A DNA stretch of 21,283 nucleotides from Gammaproteobacteria bacterium (GCA_026706425.1 JAPOYW010000032.1:1-21283); one strand, 5' to 3'. Shown: positions 1 through 7,509, counted from the first letter of the stretch. The notes: generated from the letters alone by a model not told the origin. Translations and numbers: made by a program.

Positions 1-77
1 GCGGCAAGATCAAGCGCGCCGGATGGGACGACGACTTCCTCCTCGACATGGTGCGGGCCGCCCAGCAGGTCAAGTGA
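1..77 (+). CDS. C-terminal end of an unidentified protein (partial)
   Basis: Reading from base 3, an open frame runs into the window from the left and gives 24 residues ending in AAQQVK before a TGA at 75-77. The stretch is rich in charged residues (IKRAGWDDDF) and its codons match the window's high-GC style, so it is probably the tail of a real gene. It is too short to assign a family. The same frame resumes at an ATG only two codons after this stop, so this gene and the next one are in phase and nearly touching. Confidence 0.45.
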   Translation, partial: GKIKRAGWDDDFLLDMVRAAQQVK

Positions 78-83
78 TTTCAA

Positions 84-632
84 ATGCGATTGCCCTGGTC
101 CCATACTGATCTGATGGTCACGGCACCGGAGTTTGCCATGGCCATTGAAGCGAAATGGACGGAGCCGAGGTATGAACTGGTCCACGAATGGCTCGGCGAC
201 TCTCCTAACAAGGCGGAAGTACTGCGTGGCTGGTGCGACCTCCTCGAACGGCGGACCGCTGGCGCGATAGTCGAACGCGACCTAGGTATGCTGCCATACC
301 AGATGATCCACCGAGCGGCCTCGGCCTGTGACGAAGCAGGCGTCATACCGGGCTGCTGGCTCGTCTATCAGGTGTTTGAAGCGGCGGAAAACTCGCTTGT
401 CGACTGCTTGGCGGATCTACGCGACCTCGGGCGTGTACTCGGGCCGGACTCGTCGCTCGGCATCGCGGTGACCGAATGCAATGTTGATCCTTCGGACGCC
501 CTAAGCGGCTTGCGAACCCGCTGGCAAGAAGGTGCGCGGCAACTCACTCGGTCCGTGCGGGCCTCGCTTGCAAAGGGGAAGTTGCTGAGTGTTTCCATTG
601 ACCGGGTGCATCATGTTGCCACTGGAGGTTGA
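84..632 (+). CDS. PD-(D/E)XK nuclease-like hypothetical protein, probably 5'-truncated
   Basis: A protein of 182 residues. The segment with D9 (HTDLMV) followed by E22-A-K24 (IEAKW) looks like the D...ExK metal-binding core of the PD-(D/E)XK fold, and the downstream LPYQMIHRAAS (residues 70-80) looks like a conserved helix of the same domain. I recall a family of uncharacterised proteins with this arrangement, but cannot name it with certainty. The putative catalytic Asp sits only 9 residues from the ATG. This core is normally preceded by further helices and a strand, so the gene looks cut at its 5' end. There is no clear Shine-Dalgarno sequence before the ATG. Catalysis is inferred from motif spacing alone. 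The role is unknown: restriction or defence nuclease, or an inactive remnant. Confidence 0.55.
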   Translation: MRLPWSHTDLMVTAPEFAMAIEAKWTEPRYELVHEWLGDSPNKAEVLRGWCDLLERRTAGAIVERDLGMLPYQMIHRAASACDEAGVIPGCWLVYQVFEAAENSLVDCLADLRDLGRVLGPDSSLGIAVTECNVDPSDALSGLRTRWQEGARQLTRSVRASLAKGKLLSVSIDRVHHVATGG

Positions 633-891
633 CCGCGGCCAGAAGTTCGTCGATGTCCTGTCCATTGCCGAGGATCCGATTCGATCCACGATGTGCCAAT
701 AGGCGGAGTCGGGCGAACGTCATGGGGTTCGCGCGATGTAATTACCGCCTGACTAGACATCAGGTATGGAATCAATGGGTTGCGGTGGGCCGAATCCCGA
801 ATCCCCCTTGTTGGAGCTGAACAGAATCTCTGGGGCGGAACAGAATCTCGCTTGGCAGACTTGGGCTAGGTGACGCAGTGTCAATGACTAC
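633..891. other. Intergenic stretch with a short tandem direct repeat, no convincing gene
   Basis: No frame here has a believable start, Shine-Dalgarno sequence or recognisable protein. A 63-codon frame opening with TTG at 629 has mixed, low-complexity content and is rejected. The only structure seen is the 12-bp direct repeat at 819-849, listed separately, and a weak CCTGA...TCAGG stem near 750. It may be the scar of a deleted gene. Confidence 0.4.
819..849. repeat. Two direct copies of a 12-bp sequence, 19-bp period
   Basis: GAACAGAATCTC occurs at 819-830 and again at 838-849, separated by 7 bp of G-rich sequence. Just upstream, CGAATCC is also doubled (about 791-803). These could be paired protein-binding sites or a footprint of illegitimate recombination in this gene-poor gap. 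Confidence 0.5.
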
Positions 892-1098
892 GTGATTGTT
901 GTTGTCCTTTTGGCGGGTTGCTGCACTCTTTTGGCGTGGCTTTTTGCCGCAGGGTTCGTATTTGGCTTTTGGAAGCGTTGGGTGGACTTGACGCTGCTTC
1001 GAAAGCTGATCGGCGCGATGCTTGCACTCATTTGCGCCTTGGCTGCTCTCATTTTGACCTACCAGACAGTCACGTTGTGGATGGTCGCTGCGAGGTAA
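892..1098 (+). CDS. Possible small membrane protein with two transmembrane helices
   Basis: A 68-residue frame opening with GTG. Residues about 2-25 (very hydrophobic, with Cys-Cys and Phe/Gly/Ala) and about 36-64 (LLRKLIGAMLALICALAALIL) form two likely membrane helices linked by a short basic loop (WKRW). The hydrophobic pattern is the only support. No good ribosome-binding site precedes the GTG (the nearest AGGTGA is about 18 bp away) and no family is recognised. It could be a chance hydrophobic frame between two AAA/nuclease-type genes. Confidence 0.35.
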   Translation: MIVVVLLAGCCTLLAWLFAAGFVFGFWKRWVDLTLLRKLIGAMLALICALAALILTYQTVTLWMVAAR

Positions 1099-1247
1099 GG
1101 AGTCGACTGTCACAGTGTTTTGCCCTCTTTTCGGGAGCTATGCGTTCGTCGGTTGTGGGTACATTCGGAATTGGGTCGCTTGGGTTCGCGACCGTCTGTC
1201 ATTGAATCGAGGAAGCGCGAGACAGGAAGGCGACGACAGGCGTTCTG

Positions 1248-2795
1248 TCAGGCCGCTTCGACCTCGAACGCCGCGACGTTGCGCTCGGCCCGGCTGAACT
1301 CGACGCCGATCAGGTGGATCGGTACGCCTAGGTGCCGGTACTTGTCGGCGTAGCCGCGTTCGCGTAGCTGCGCGATGGCGGTGTGTTCGGCGTCGCGGTC
1401 CACGACCTTGAACTCGAACACGTAGATGTGGTCGTTGTACCGGACCGTCATATCGGCTCGTCCGCGACTGCTGCTGTCCTCCGAGACGATGTCGAACCCT
1501 TCGGCGGCGAAGCAGGAGTACACCACGCTGGCGTAATAGCCTTCGTAGCTGGCGATCTCGTTTCGCGTATGCCATTGGTGGGGGATGGCGGCGAAGATCG
1601 CGCGCAACTGCGACTCTAGGCCCTCGAAGTCGTTGGCTTGCAACAGGTCGTGGAGCGAAGAGCGTTGCACCACGGCGGAGGATGTCCGTGGGAGCAGTGC
1701 GTTCAGCAGGTGTTCGTTCAGACTCTGCCGCACCTCACGGTTGGGATAGCCGAGGCGGTAGCGCGTCCGCCCCTCACCGGTCTGTTCGTGCTTGATCGTC
1801 AGGTAGCCGGTTTGGAACAGGAGCGCTTCGGTCGAAGTCCGGTCGATGTCGAAGGTGGACAGCAACGCTTCGGTCCCTACCATGCGGTCGAGATCTGGCG
1901 TGGCGACACTACGTTCGAGCAGCGTGTCAACGAGAAACGAGGGCGTTGCCGTTTCGAACCAGTAGGCACCGAACCTGCGGCGCCGGAAGAGCAGAAGTAT
2001 GTCGTAGGGGTTGTAGACCCGCTGTTCTCCGAGCCAGTGGTAGCCGTTGTACCAGTCGCGGATGGCATCCCGGTCGAGCCCCGGCAGTTCGTCCCCGAAC
2101 ACCGTGTCGATGTCCTGGTCCGTGTAGCCGCACACGGCGGAGTATTCGGCTTCCAAGGTGATGTCGATAAGGTTGTTGAGGTCGGAGAACAGACTGACCT
2201 TGGAGAACTTGGTGACGCCGGTGAACAGTGTGAAGGCGATGTGTGCGTCGCTGAACTTGACGGTCGAGTAGAGTCCGCGCAGGAACTCTCGATTGGCGCG
2301 GGCGAGCGCTGGCTCGTCGAGCACTTCGAGCATTGGCTTGTCGTACTCGTCTACCAGGACCGCGACCGGGTGGCCGGATTTCTCGGCGAGCGCTTCAAGA
2401 ATCCGCGCGAAACGGCGCGATGCTGAACCGGGTTCGGTCGCGATCTCGGCGCGGCGTTCGATGTCCGCCAGTTGCTCCGTGACGTTGGCCGCCAGGTCGC
2501 CGGGCTTGTTGAAGTTGCCGTTGCTGAAGTCGAGACGCACGACGGGACGTCGAACGGACCAGTCCCACCCATCGTGGATCGCCGTACCGCGAAACAACGG
2601 TTCGTTGCCCTCGAAGAGTTCCTTCACCGTGTCGACGAGGAGGCTCTTGCCGAACCGCCGGGGTCGCGACAGGAAGTAGTGCTTGCCTTCCGCCACTAGG
2701 CTTGCGAGATAGTCCGTCTTGTCGACGTAGTAGCAGCCCCGTTCGCGCAGGTCGCGGAACGTCTGGATTCCTATCGGCAGCATGCGTCTCGGCAT
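1248..2795 (-). CDS. AAA-ATPase-like protein fused to a PD-(D/E)XK nuclease domain
   Basis: About 515 residues from the ATG at 2795. A GTG at 2804 would add three residues, but the family usually begins just before a LPIGIQ(T/D)F motif, so I prefer the ATG. The N-terminal AAA-ATPase-like domain (Pfam PF09820 type) shows YVDKT, a Walker A-type RPRRFGKS at about 44-51, a Walker B VAVLVDEYD at about 144-152, and the LFTGVTKFSKVSLFS sensor region near 190-204. The C-terminal PDDEXK_9-type domain has D448 (GRADM) and E461-F-K463 (VFEFK), so its metal-binding residues look intact. The length is normal for the family (500-550). Such proteins are abundant in environmental bacteria, often in many copies per genome. 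Their function is not established, though ATP-driven nuclease or mobile-element-linked roles have been suggested. It is divergent from the ABC ATPase gene. Confidence 0.88.
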   Translation of the reverse strand: MPRRMLPIGIQTFRDLRERGCYYVDKTDYLASLVAEGKHYFLSRPRRFGKSLLVDTVKELFEGNEPLFRGTAIHDGWDWSVRRPVVRLDFSNGNFNKPGDLAANVTEQLADIERRAEIATEPGSASRRFARILEALAEKSGHPVAVLVDEYDKPMLEVLDEPALARANREFLRGLYSTVKFSDAHIAFTLFTGVTKFSKVSLFSDLNNLIDITLEAEYSAVCGYTDQDIDTVFGDELPGLDRDAIRDWYNGYHWLGEQRVYNPYDILLLFRRRRFGAYWFETATPSFLVDTLLERSVATPDLDRMVGTEALLSTFDIDRTSTEALLFQTGYLTIKHEQTGEGRTRYRLGYPNREVRQSLNEHLLNALLPRTSSAVVQRSSLHDLLQANDFEGLESQLRAIFAAIPHQWHTRNEIASYEGYYASVVYSCFAAEGFDIVSEDSSSRGRADMTVRYNDHIYVFEFKVVDRDAEHTAIAQLRERGYADKYRHLGVPIHLIGVEFSRAERNVAAFEVEAA

Positions 2796-2804
2796 GGTGG
2801 CCAC

Positions 2805-2939
2805 GATACGCCCGACGTTCGCGGGTGGTCAAAGTCCAAACCCGCGGGCAGAGTCGCGAATGCACAAAGCCGAGGCCGGATTGGCGTTGTACACTGGCAA
2901 GGGCGAACGGATTAGTCGGCGTCGCCACGGGAGACGAGC
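2805..2939. promoter_or_regulatory. Divergent intergenic region between the AAA-nuclease and ABC ATPase genes
   Basis: These 135 bp must carry the 5' signals of two diverging genes. A GGGAGA Shine-Dalgarno-like run lies a few bases before the GTG at 2940. TACACT at 2890-2895 is a possible -10 box for the rightward gene, but no good -35 is seen. An inverted repeat GCGGGT...ACCCGC (2821-2826 and 2839-2844, 12-nt spacer) followed by CGGG could be an operator or chance in GC-rich DNA. Nothing else stands out. Confidence 0.35.
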
Positions 2940-3968
2940 GTGAGCGCACTGCTCGAAGTGAACGACTTGAGGGTCGAGTTCGACACCTACGGGGGTACCG
3001 TCCAGGCGGTGCGCGGCGTGTCGTTCTCCCTAGACAAGGGCAAGACGCTCGCCATCGTGGGCGAGTCCGGGTGCGGCAAGTCGGTGACCGTGCAGAGCAT
3101 CATGGGCCTCATTCCGATGCCGCCGGGCAGGATCACCAGCGGCACGGCGATGCTGGACGGCGTGGATGTCATCGCCGAGAAGAAGATCGACGGCAAGGAC
3201 ATTCGCGGGCGCTTGGTCGGAATGATCTTCCAGGATCCCATGACGTCGTTGAATCCCACCATGACCATCGGCGACCAGATCGCCGAGACCCTCCAGGTGC
3301 ACCAGGGCATGAGCCACCGGGCGGCGTTCTCCCGGGCCATCGAGTTGATCGACATGACCCGCATCCCGGAGGCTGCCAAACGCGCCCGGCAGTACCCGTT
3401 CGAGTTCTCGGGCGGCATGCTGCAACGCTCCATGATCGCCATGTCCCTGGCCTGCGAACCGCTGATCCTTGTCGCCGACGAGCCGACCACAGCGCTCGAC
3501 GTCACCATTCAGGCGCAGATCCTCGACCTCATGGGCGACCTGCAGCGGGAGCGAGACATGGCCATCATCCTCATCACCCACGACCTCGGCGTGGTGGCGA
3601 GGATGGCCGACGAGGTGCTGGTCATGTACGCGGGCGAGGTCGTCGAGAAGGGCGGCGTCGACGACGTGTTCTACCGCTCCGCACACCCCTACACGCTCGG
3701 ACTCAAGGCTGCCATGCCGTCAAATCGGGATGACTCGGCGCAGGTGCTCACCCCCATCGACGGCAGTCCGCCCGACCTCTTCGCGCCGCCGGCGGGCTGC
3801 GGCTACTTCGCCCGCTGCCCGTACGCCATGCAGGCCTGCGAGGACAACCACCCCGAATCCTTCGACCTCCACGCCGACCACTTCGCCCGGTGCTGGCTGC
3901 ACCACGAGGGCTGCGACGTGGAGGCTGCGGACGTGCATCGGAAGACTGCCGCGACTGCGCCGGAGTAA
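2940..3968 (+). CDS. Oligopeptide/dipeptide-type ABC transporter ATP-binding protein (OppD/DppD family)
   Basis: A 342-residue cytoplasmic ATPase that would energise uptake of peptides or similar solutes together with permeases and a binding protein. All ABC motifs are visible: Walker A GESGCGKS (41-48), Q-loop Q98 in MIFQDPMTSLNP, signature FSGGMLQR (156-163), Walker B LILVADEPT (175-183) and H-loop H214 (ITHDLG). The C-terminal oligo_HPY-type extension has PPAGCGYFARCPYAMQAC (284-300) with cysteines at 287, 293, 300 and 318, as in Opp/Dpp ATPases where such cysteines can hold an iron-sulfur cluster. Starts with GTG and has a GGGAGA upstream. Oddly, no OppF partner, permease or binding protein is in the window: the neighbours are a divergent nuclease gene and two small membrane proteins. 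It may serve a transporter encoded elsewhere. Confidence 0.92.
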   Translation: MSALLEVNDLRVEFDTYGGTVQAVRGVSFSLDKGKTLAIVGESGCGKSVTVQSIMGLIPMPPGRITSGTAMLDGVDVIAEKKIDGKDIRGRLVGMIFQDPMTSLNPTMTIGDQIAETLQVHQGMSHRAAFSRAIELIDMTRIPEAAKRARQYPFEFSGGMLQRSMIAMSLACEPLILVADEPTTALDVTIQAQILDLMGDLQRERDMAIILITHDLGVVARMADEVLVMYAGEVVEKGGVDDVFYRSAHPYTLGLKAAMPSNRDDSAQVLTPIDGSPPDLFAPPAGCGYFARCPYAMQACEDNHPESFDLHADHFARCWLHHEGCDVEAADVHRKTAATAPE

Positions 3969-3971
3969 ATC

Positions 3972-4217
3972 GTGCTGCGCGCGGTGAGGGACCGTGGCCG
4001 AAAAGCGAAGGAGCGATTGACCGGCGAGATGCGGTCGAGGATTCGCGAACGCGCGATCAAGAAAGCCAAGGTGCGAATCGCCTTGCATGGACGCAACGTC
4101 GAAGACTTCACCGAGGACGACCTCGAAGTCGTCGTCGCCGACGAGGAAGAGAAGATCCGCAAGCAACTATGGGTTGTGCCCCTGATCGCCGTCGGCATCG
4201 TTCTCGGCATCACTTGA
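3972..4217 (+). CDS. Small single-pass membrane protein, unknown function
   Basis: 81 residues, GTG start three bases after the stop of the ABC ATPase gene, so probably co-transcribed and translationally coupled. Residues 1-64 are strongly charged (Arg/Lys-rich first, then an acidic DFTEDDLEVVVADEEEK stretch) and presumably helical. Residues about 65-81 (LWVVPLIAVGIVLGIT) form one C-terminal membrane helix ending at the last residue, a tail-anchored arrangement with the charged domain most likely cytoplasmic. No family recognised. Tight spacing to both neighbours favours a real gene. Confidence 0.6.
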   Translation: MLRAVRDRGRKAKERLTGEMRSRIRERAIKKAKVRIALHGRNVEDFTEDDLEVVVADEEEKIRKQLWVVPLIAVGIVLGIT

Positions 4218-4221
4218 CGCC

Positions 4222-4677
4222 ATGCTGAATCAGCTACTGAAGTTCACTCTCGTCTCCGGGTTTCTGCTGTGGCTGCGTCGCCGGTGGAAGTGGCTCGTCG
4301 GATGCGGAGCGGTGATCGCGGCGGCGATGTACCTGCACGCCGAGTTCCTAGCGTACGTCGGGGCGTTGCCACCGGAGTCGAACCGCGCCGTAGCGGCGAG
4401 CGAGTACATATCGGCGGCGTTCTTCGCGAAAAACCTTGTGATCCTCGCCTCGCTGCTCGCCTACTTTCTGGTCGAAATGCGCGCCTCTAGGCGGAGCTGG
4501 AACAGGAGTCGGCGTGAGGTTTCCACGCCGCAGCCCTCAGCGGGCGAGCGCACCGCGGCGGGGTCCGCCGCTGCTGCCAACGACAACGTGGCGGACGACG
4601 GATTCGACTTCCTTCGGCATGGCCGGAAGCTCGAGAACAGAGCCGAGAAGATCATCAAGGGCAAGACGTCGAAGTGA
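4222..4677 (+). CDS. Small membrane protein with two transmembrane helices, unknown function
   Basis: 151 residues, ATG four bases after the preceding stop. Hydrophobic segments lie at about 5-18 (weak) and 25-47, then a loop with polar residues (PPESNRAVAASEY), then a helix at about 66-85 (AAFFAKNLVILASLLAYFLV). The C-terminal about 65 residues are hydrophilic, Arg/Lys- and Ala-rich and probably flexible and cytoplasmic (FDFLRHGRKLENRAEKIIKG near the end). It follows the tail-anchored 81-residue protein so closely that the two may form a membrane complex, but no family is recognised. Confidence 0.6.
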   Translation: MLNQLLKFTLVSGFLLWLRRRWKWLVGCGAVIAAAMYLHAEFLAYVGALPPESNRAVAASEYISAAFFAKNLVILASLLAYFLVEMRASRRSWNRSRREVSTPQPSAGERTAAGSAAAANDNVADDGFDFLRHGRKLENRAEKIIKGKTSK

Positions 4678-4710
4678 CGGACGGGGCGGCAACAGTGCCG
4701 GACTGTGCGC

Positions 4711-4716
4711 TAATCT
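4711..4716 (+). promoter_or_regulatory. Possible -10 box giving a leaderless transcript
   Basis: TAATCT ends six bases before the ATG at 4723, the distance expected if transcription starts at or next to the A of the start codon. No Shine-Dalgarno sequence fits in the six-base gap. Together these suggest leaderless translation of the antitoxin-like gene. No clear -35 is seen, so this remains a pattern match. Confidence 0.35.
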
Positions 4717-4722
4717 AGGTCC

Positions 4723-4962
4723 ATGAGAATACACATCGCGTTGCCCGACGACCTAGTCGCGGAATTAGACCGACGGGCGGTTGCCGGCCAGCGTAGCGCC
4801 TTCATCTGCGAACTGATTCGACGTGGTCTCGACGACGAGCAACGCTGGGACGACATTGACGCGACACCGTGCGCGATCGATGACACCGGACACGAATGGG
4901 ACGACGACCCGGCGGAGTGGGTGCGGCGGCAGCGCCGTGGCGATGATCGCAGGTCTGGTTGA
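4723..4962 (+). CDS. Ribbon-helix-helix (CopG-like) antitoxin-type DNA-binding protein
   Basis: 79 residues. The N-terminus has the RHH layout: a short strand (RIHIALP, residues 2-8), helix 1 (DDLVAELDRRA, 9-19), a turn with G22-Q-R-S, and helix 2 (AFICELIRRGLDD, 26-38). The acidic C-terminal tail (EWDDDPAEW) followed by basic residues resembles the toxin-neutralising tails of MazE/VapB-type antitoxins. Such proteins bind their own promoter as dimers and block a partner toxin. Its TGA overlaps an ATG (TGATG at 4960-4964), exactly where a toxin gene would start, but that frame stops after 25 codons and gives nothing I can recognise as a toxin. The gene is therefore an orphan or the survivor of a broken toxin-antitoxin pair. 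Confidence 0.75.
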   Translation: MRIHIALPDDLVAELDRRAVAGQRSAFICELIRRGLDDEQRWDDIDATPCAIDDTGHEWDDDPAEWVRRQRRGDDRRSG

Positions 4963-5047
4963 TGCGTGCGGGTATTGCCCGAGTCGACAGACGCCCGCTG
5001 CAGCATGGCCCCGCCGAGTCCCGGTCCCTGCGGTCTTGAACGTGGAA

Positions 5048-5053
5048 AAGGAG
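5048..5053 (+). promoter_or_regulatory. Shine-Dalgarno site fixing the start of the molybdenum hydroxylase subunit
   Basis: AAGGAG lies 8 bases before the GTG at 5062. This decides the start against the longer frame from 4966, whose extra 32 residues are unlike the family N-terminus. From 5062 the protein begins a few residues before the typical IGKRTIRPDGEDKVTG motif. Confidence 0.75.
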
Positions 5054-5061
5054 AACTACGG

Positions 5062-7335
5062 GTGACCAGTGAGATCGACAACCAGTGGATCGGTAAGCGC
5101 ACGATCCGCCCCGACGGCGAGGACAAGGTCACCGGACGGGCGGCGTTCGGCGCCGACTTCGCGCAAGCGGGGATGCTATGGGGCAAGGTGCTGCGCAGCC
5201 CGCATCCCCACGCCCGGATCGTGTCGATCGACCTCGACCGAGCCGCTGCGGCACCCGGCGTCAAGGCCGTGATGTCCGGCGCCGACCTGGTGGACTTTCC
5301 CCTCGACACGCCCGTGCTGGTCGGTCCTGCGGACATGCGCTTCGTGAGCCGCAACGTCATGGCCCGCGACAAGGCGCTCTACGCCGGGCATGCGGTGGCA
5401 GCGGTAGCGGCCACCACCGCGGAGGCTGCCCAAGCCGCCCTCGAATTGATCGACGTCGACTACGAACCGCTGCCCTGGGTGATCGACGTCGACGACGCGA
5501 TGCAGCCGGACGCCCCGGTGCTCCACGAGTTCCTGCGCACCCAGGGCGACGACTCGGCAGCGGATGCGCCGACCAATGTGGCCAGCCGCGCGGAATTTAC
5601 GCTGGGAGACGTCGAGGACGGATTCGCCGAGGCCGATGTCGTTATCGAACGAGACTTCAAGACGAAGCCGGTGCACCAAGGCTACATCGAACCGCACGCC
5701 TGCCTGGTCAGCGTAGCGGCGGACGGTCGCGCCACCATCTGGAGTTCGAGCCAGGGCCAGTTCATGGTCCGGAACGCGACCGCCAAGATGACGGGTGCCA
5801 AACTCTCCGAGATCCGCGCGATCCCGGCGGAGATCGGTGGCGGGTTCGGGGGCAAGACCATCGTCTACCTCGAGCCGTTGGCCTACACGCTGTCGAAGAA
5901 GGCCGGTGCACCGGTGAAGATGGTGATGACCCGCGAGGAGGTGTTCCGCGCCACCGGACCGACCGCTGGCTCGTCGAACACCATTAAGATCGGTGCACGG
6001 CGGGACGGCAGGATCGTCGCGGCGGAGGCGACCTTCCGGTTCCAGGCCGGGGCATTCCCCGGCTCCCCGGTGCGCGGGGCATCGAACTGCGCCTTCGCGC
6101 CGTATGCCATCGACAACGTCAAGGTGGTGGGCTACGACGTGGTGGCGAACCGGCCCAAGTGCAACGCCTACCGGGCACCCGGCTCCCCCATCGCCGCGTT
6201 CGGCGTGGAGTCCGTGATCGACGAACTGGCTAACGAAATCGGTGTCGATCCCATCGAGTTCCGGCTCAAGAACGCCGCCAGGGAAGGTACGCGGGCCGCC
6301 TACGGGCCGACGTTCCGCCGAATCGGCTTCGAAGAAACGCTGCACGCCGCCCAGGACCACCCGCACTACGCCACGCCGAAGAATGGCCGCCAAGGTCGCG
6401 GCGTAGCCTGTGGGTTCTGGTTCAACGTCGGTGGGGAATCGAGTGCGCAGGTGAACGTCAACGAGGACGGCACGGTCGCGGTCACCACCGGACATCCGGA
6501 CATCGGCGGCTCGCGCGCGTCGATGGTTAACATCGTCGCCGAGACCCTCGGCATCCACTACCACAACGTCAGCGTACAGGTCGGCGACACCAATACCATT
6601 GGCTACAGTGCCACGACGGGCGGCAGCAGGGTGACCTTCTCGGCCGGTACCGCGGTTTCCGAAGCTACGGAGCGGGTGGTCGAGCAGTTGCGCGAACGCG
6701 CGGCACTGCTCTGGGACATCGACGCCGATGCCGTCGACTGGAACAACGGCCACGCCCGTCCGGCGGGCGCCAACGCCGGCGATTTCGAGCCCCTCTCCCT
6801 CGCAGAACTCGCGGCCAAGGCGGCGCAGACCGGTGGCCCGATCACCGCGCACGTGTCGGTGAACGCGCAGGGTGCCGCGCCGGCATTCGCCACCCACGTC
6901 TGCGATGTCGAAGTGGACGAGGAGACCGGCCGCGTCGAAGTGATTCGCTACACTGCGGTTCAGGATGCTGGCCGCGCCATCCACCCGGGCTACGTCGAAG
7001 GCCAGATGCAAGGCGGTGTCGCCCAGGGCATCGGCTGGGCACTCAACGAGGAGTACATCTTCGATGCCTCCGGTCGCCTCGACAACGCCGGCTTCCTGGA
7101 CTACCGCATGCCGGTTGCATCGGACCTGCCGATGATCGACACCGTGGTCGTCGAAGTCCCGAACGACGCCCACCCGCACGGTGTACGCGGCGTCGGCGAA
7201 GTCCCGATCGCCCCGCCGATGGCAGCGGTCGCCAACGCGATCCACGATGCCGTCGGGCTGCGTCTGCGGGAACTGCCGATGTCGCCGCCGAAGGTGCTCG
7301 CGGCGCTCGCCGCAGGAGACGACGAAACGCCGTAG
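5062..7335 (+). CDS. Xanthine dehydrogenase-family molybdopterin-binding (large) subunit
   Basis: 757 residues, a normal length for a separate large subunit of the molybdenum hydroxylase family (CoxL/XdhA-like), which carries the Mo-cofactor and oxidises or hydroxylates a substrate using water. The N-terminal aldehyde oxidase/xanthine dehydrogenase a/b hammerhead domain covers about 15-140. Cofactor and active-site landmarks are QGQ (231-233), GGGFGGK (259-265) and the catalytic glutamate in GVGE (E713). The substrate loop reads AYRAPGSP (369-376). This is neither the AYxCSFR of true CO dehydrogenases nor the common AYRGAGR or FRGFG forms, so the substrate cannot be read from it. No FAD (medium) or [2Fe-2S] (small) subunit gene is adjacent, which is unusual because the three normally form an operon. 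They may be encoded elsewhere, or the subunit may work with another redox partner. Confidence 0.92.
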   Translation: MTSEIDNQWIGKRTIRPDGEDKVTGRAAFGADFAQAGMLWGKVLRSPHPHARIVSIDLDRAAAAPGVKAVMSGADLVDFPLDTPVLVGPADMRFVSRNVMARDKALYAGHAVAAVAATTAEAAQAALELIDVDYEPLPWVIDVDDAMQPDAPVLHEFLRTQGDDSAADAPTNVASRAEFTLGDVEDGFAEADVVIERDFKTKPVHQGYIEPHACLVSVAADGRATIWSSSQGQFMVRNATAKMTGAKLSEIRAIPAEIGGGFGGKTIVYLEPLAYTLSKKAGAPVKMVMTREEVFRATGPTAGSSNTIKIGARRDGRIVAAEATFRFQAGAFPGSPVRGASNCAFAPYAIDNVKVVGYDVVANRPKCNAYRAPGSPIAAFGVESVIDELANEIGVDPIEFRLKNAAREGTRAAYGPTFRRIGFEETLHAAQDHPHYATPKNGRQGRGVACGFWFNVGGESSAQVNVNEDGTVAVTTGHPDIGGSRASMVNIVAETLGIHYHNVSVQVGDTNTIGYSATTGGSRVTFSAGTAVSEATERVVEQLRERAALLWDIDADAVDWNNGHARPAGANAGDFEPLSLAELAAKAAQTGGPITAHVSVNAQGAAPAFATHVCDVEVDEETGRVEVIRYTAVQDAGRAIHPGYVEGQMQGGVAQGIGWALNEEYIFDASGRLDNAGFLDYRMPVASDLPMIDTVVVEVPNDAHPHGVRGVGEVPIAPPMAAVANAIHDAVGLRLRELPMSPPKVLAALAAGDDETP

Positions 7336-7483
7336 GGGACGGGGCCGTGGGGCTAGGGCCAAACGACGAGTGCGCGGCCTTGCGGGCGCGGGCCCTTTGG
7401 CGGCGTTGTCCCGTTCCGGCACCATTGGAGTCCCTGAAAGTACACCTGTAGTGCATTTTTATCTATTAAAAAATACGAGATAA

Positions 7484-7509
7484 CAGACTTTTATCCACAT
7501 AAAAGTCTG
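7484..7509. promoter_or_regulatory. Perfect 11-bp inverted repeat, probable operator
   Basis: CAGACTTTTAT and its exact complement ATAAAAGTCTG flank CCAC. The repeat ends 8 bases before a TACTCT (7518-7523) preceded by TGC, i.e. an extended -10 box, so it would cover the -35 region of a promoter for the ATPase gene. The AT-rich stem makes an intrinsic terminator less likely, and there is no T-tract after it. A dimeric repressor site is the simplest reading. No regulator gene is adjacent. Confidence 0.55.

Noticed and set aside
629..820. 63-codon plus-strand frame after the first nuclease-like gene
   Set aside because: TTG start, no ribosome-binding site of its own, low-complexity content, no recognisable family.
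1638..2426. 262-codon plus-strand frame opposite the AAA-ATPase/nuclease gene
   Set aside because: Shadow frame: no domain, and the minus strand carries Walker A, Walker B and the ExK motif.
2702..3733. 343-codon plus-strand frame overlapping the ABC ATPase gene
   Set aside because: Arg/His/Pro-rich out-of-frame reading of the ABC gene.
4962..5039. Toxin gene overlapping the antitoxin stop
   Set aside because: Only 25 codons and no MazF, PIN or RelE features. It can at most be a remnant.
5176..7425. 749-codon open frame on the minus strand opposite the molybdenum hydroxylase gene
   Set aside because: It is a mirror of the GC-rich codon pattern of the real gene; composition is Arg/Gly/Asp/Val-rich with no domain, while the plus strand has all family motifs.
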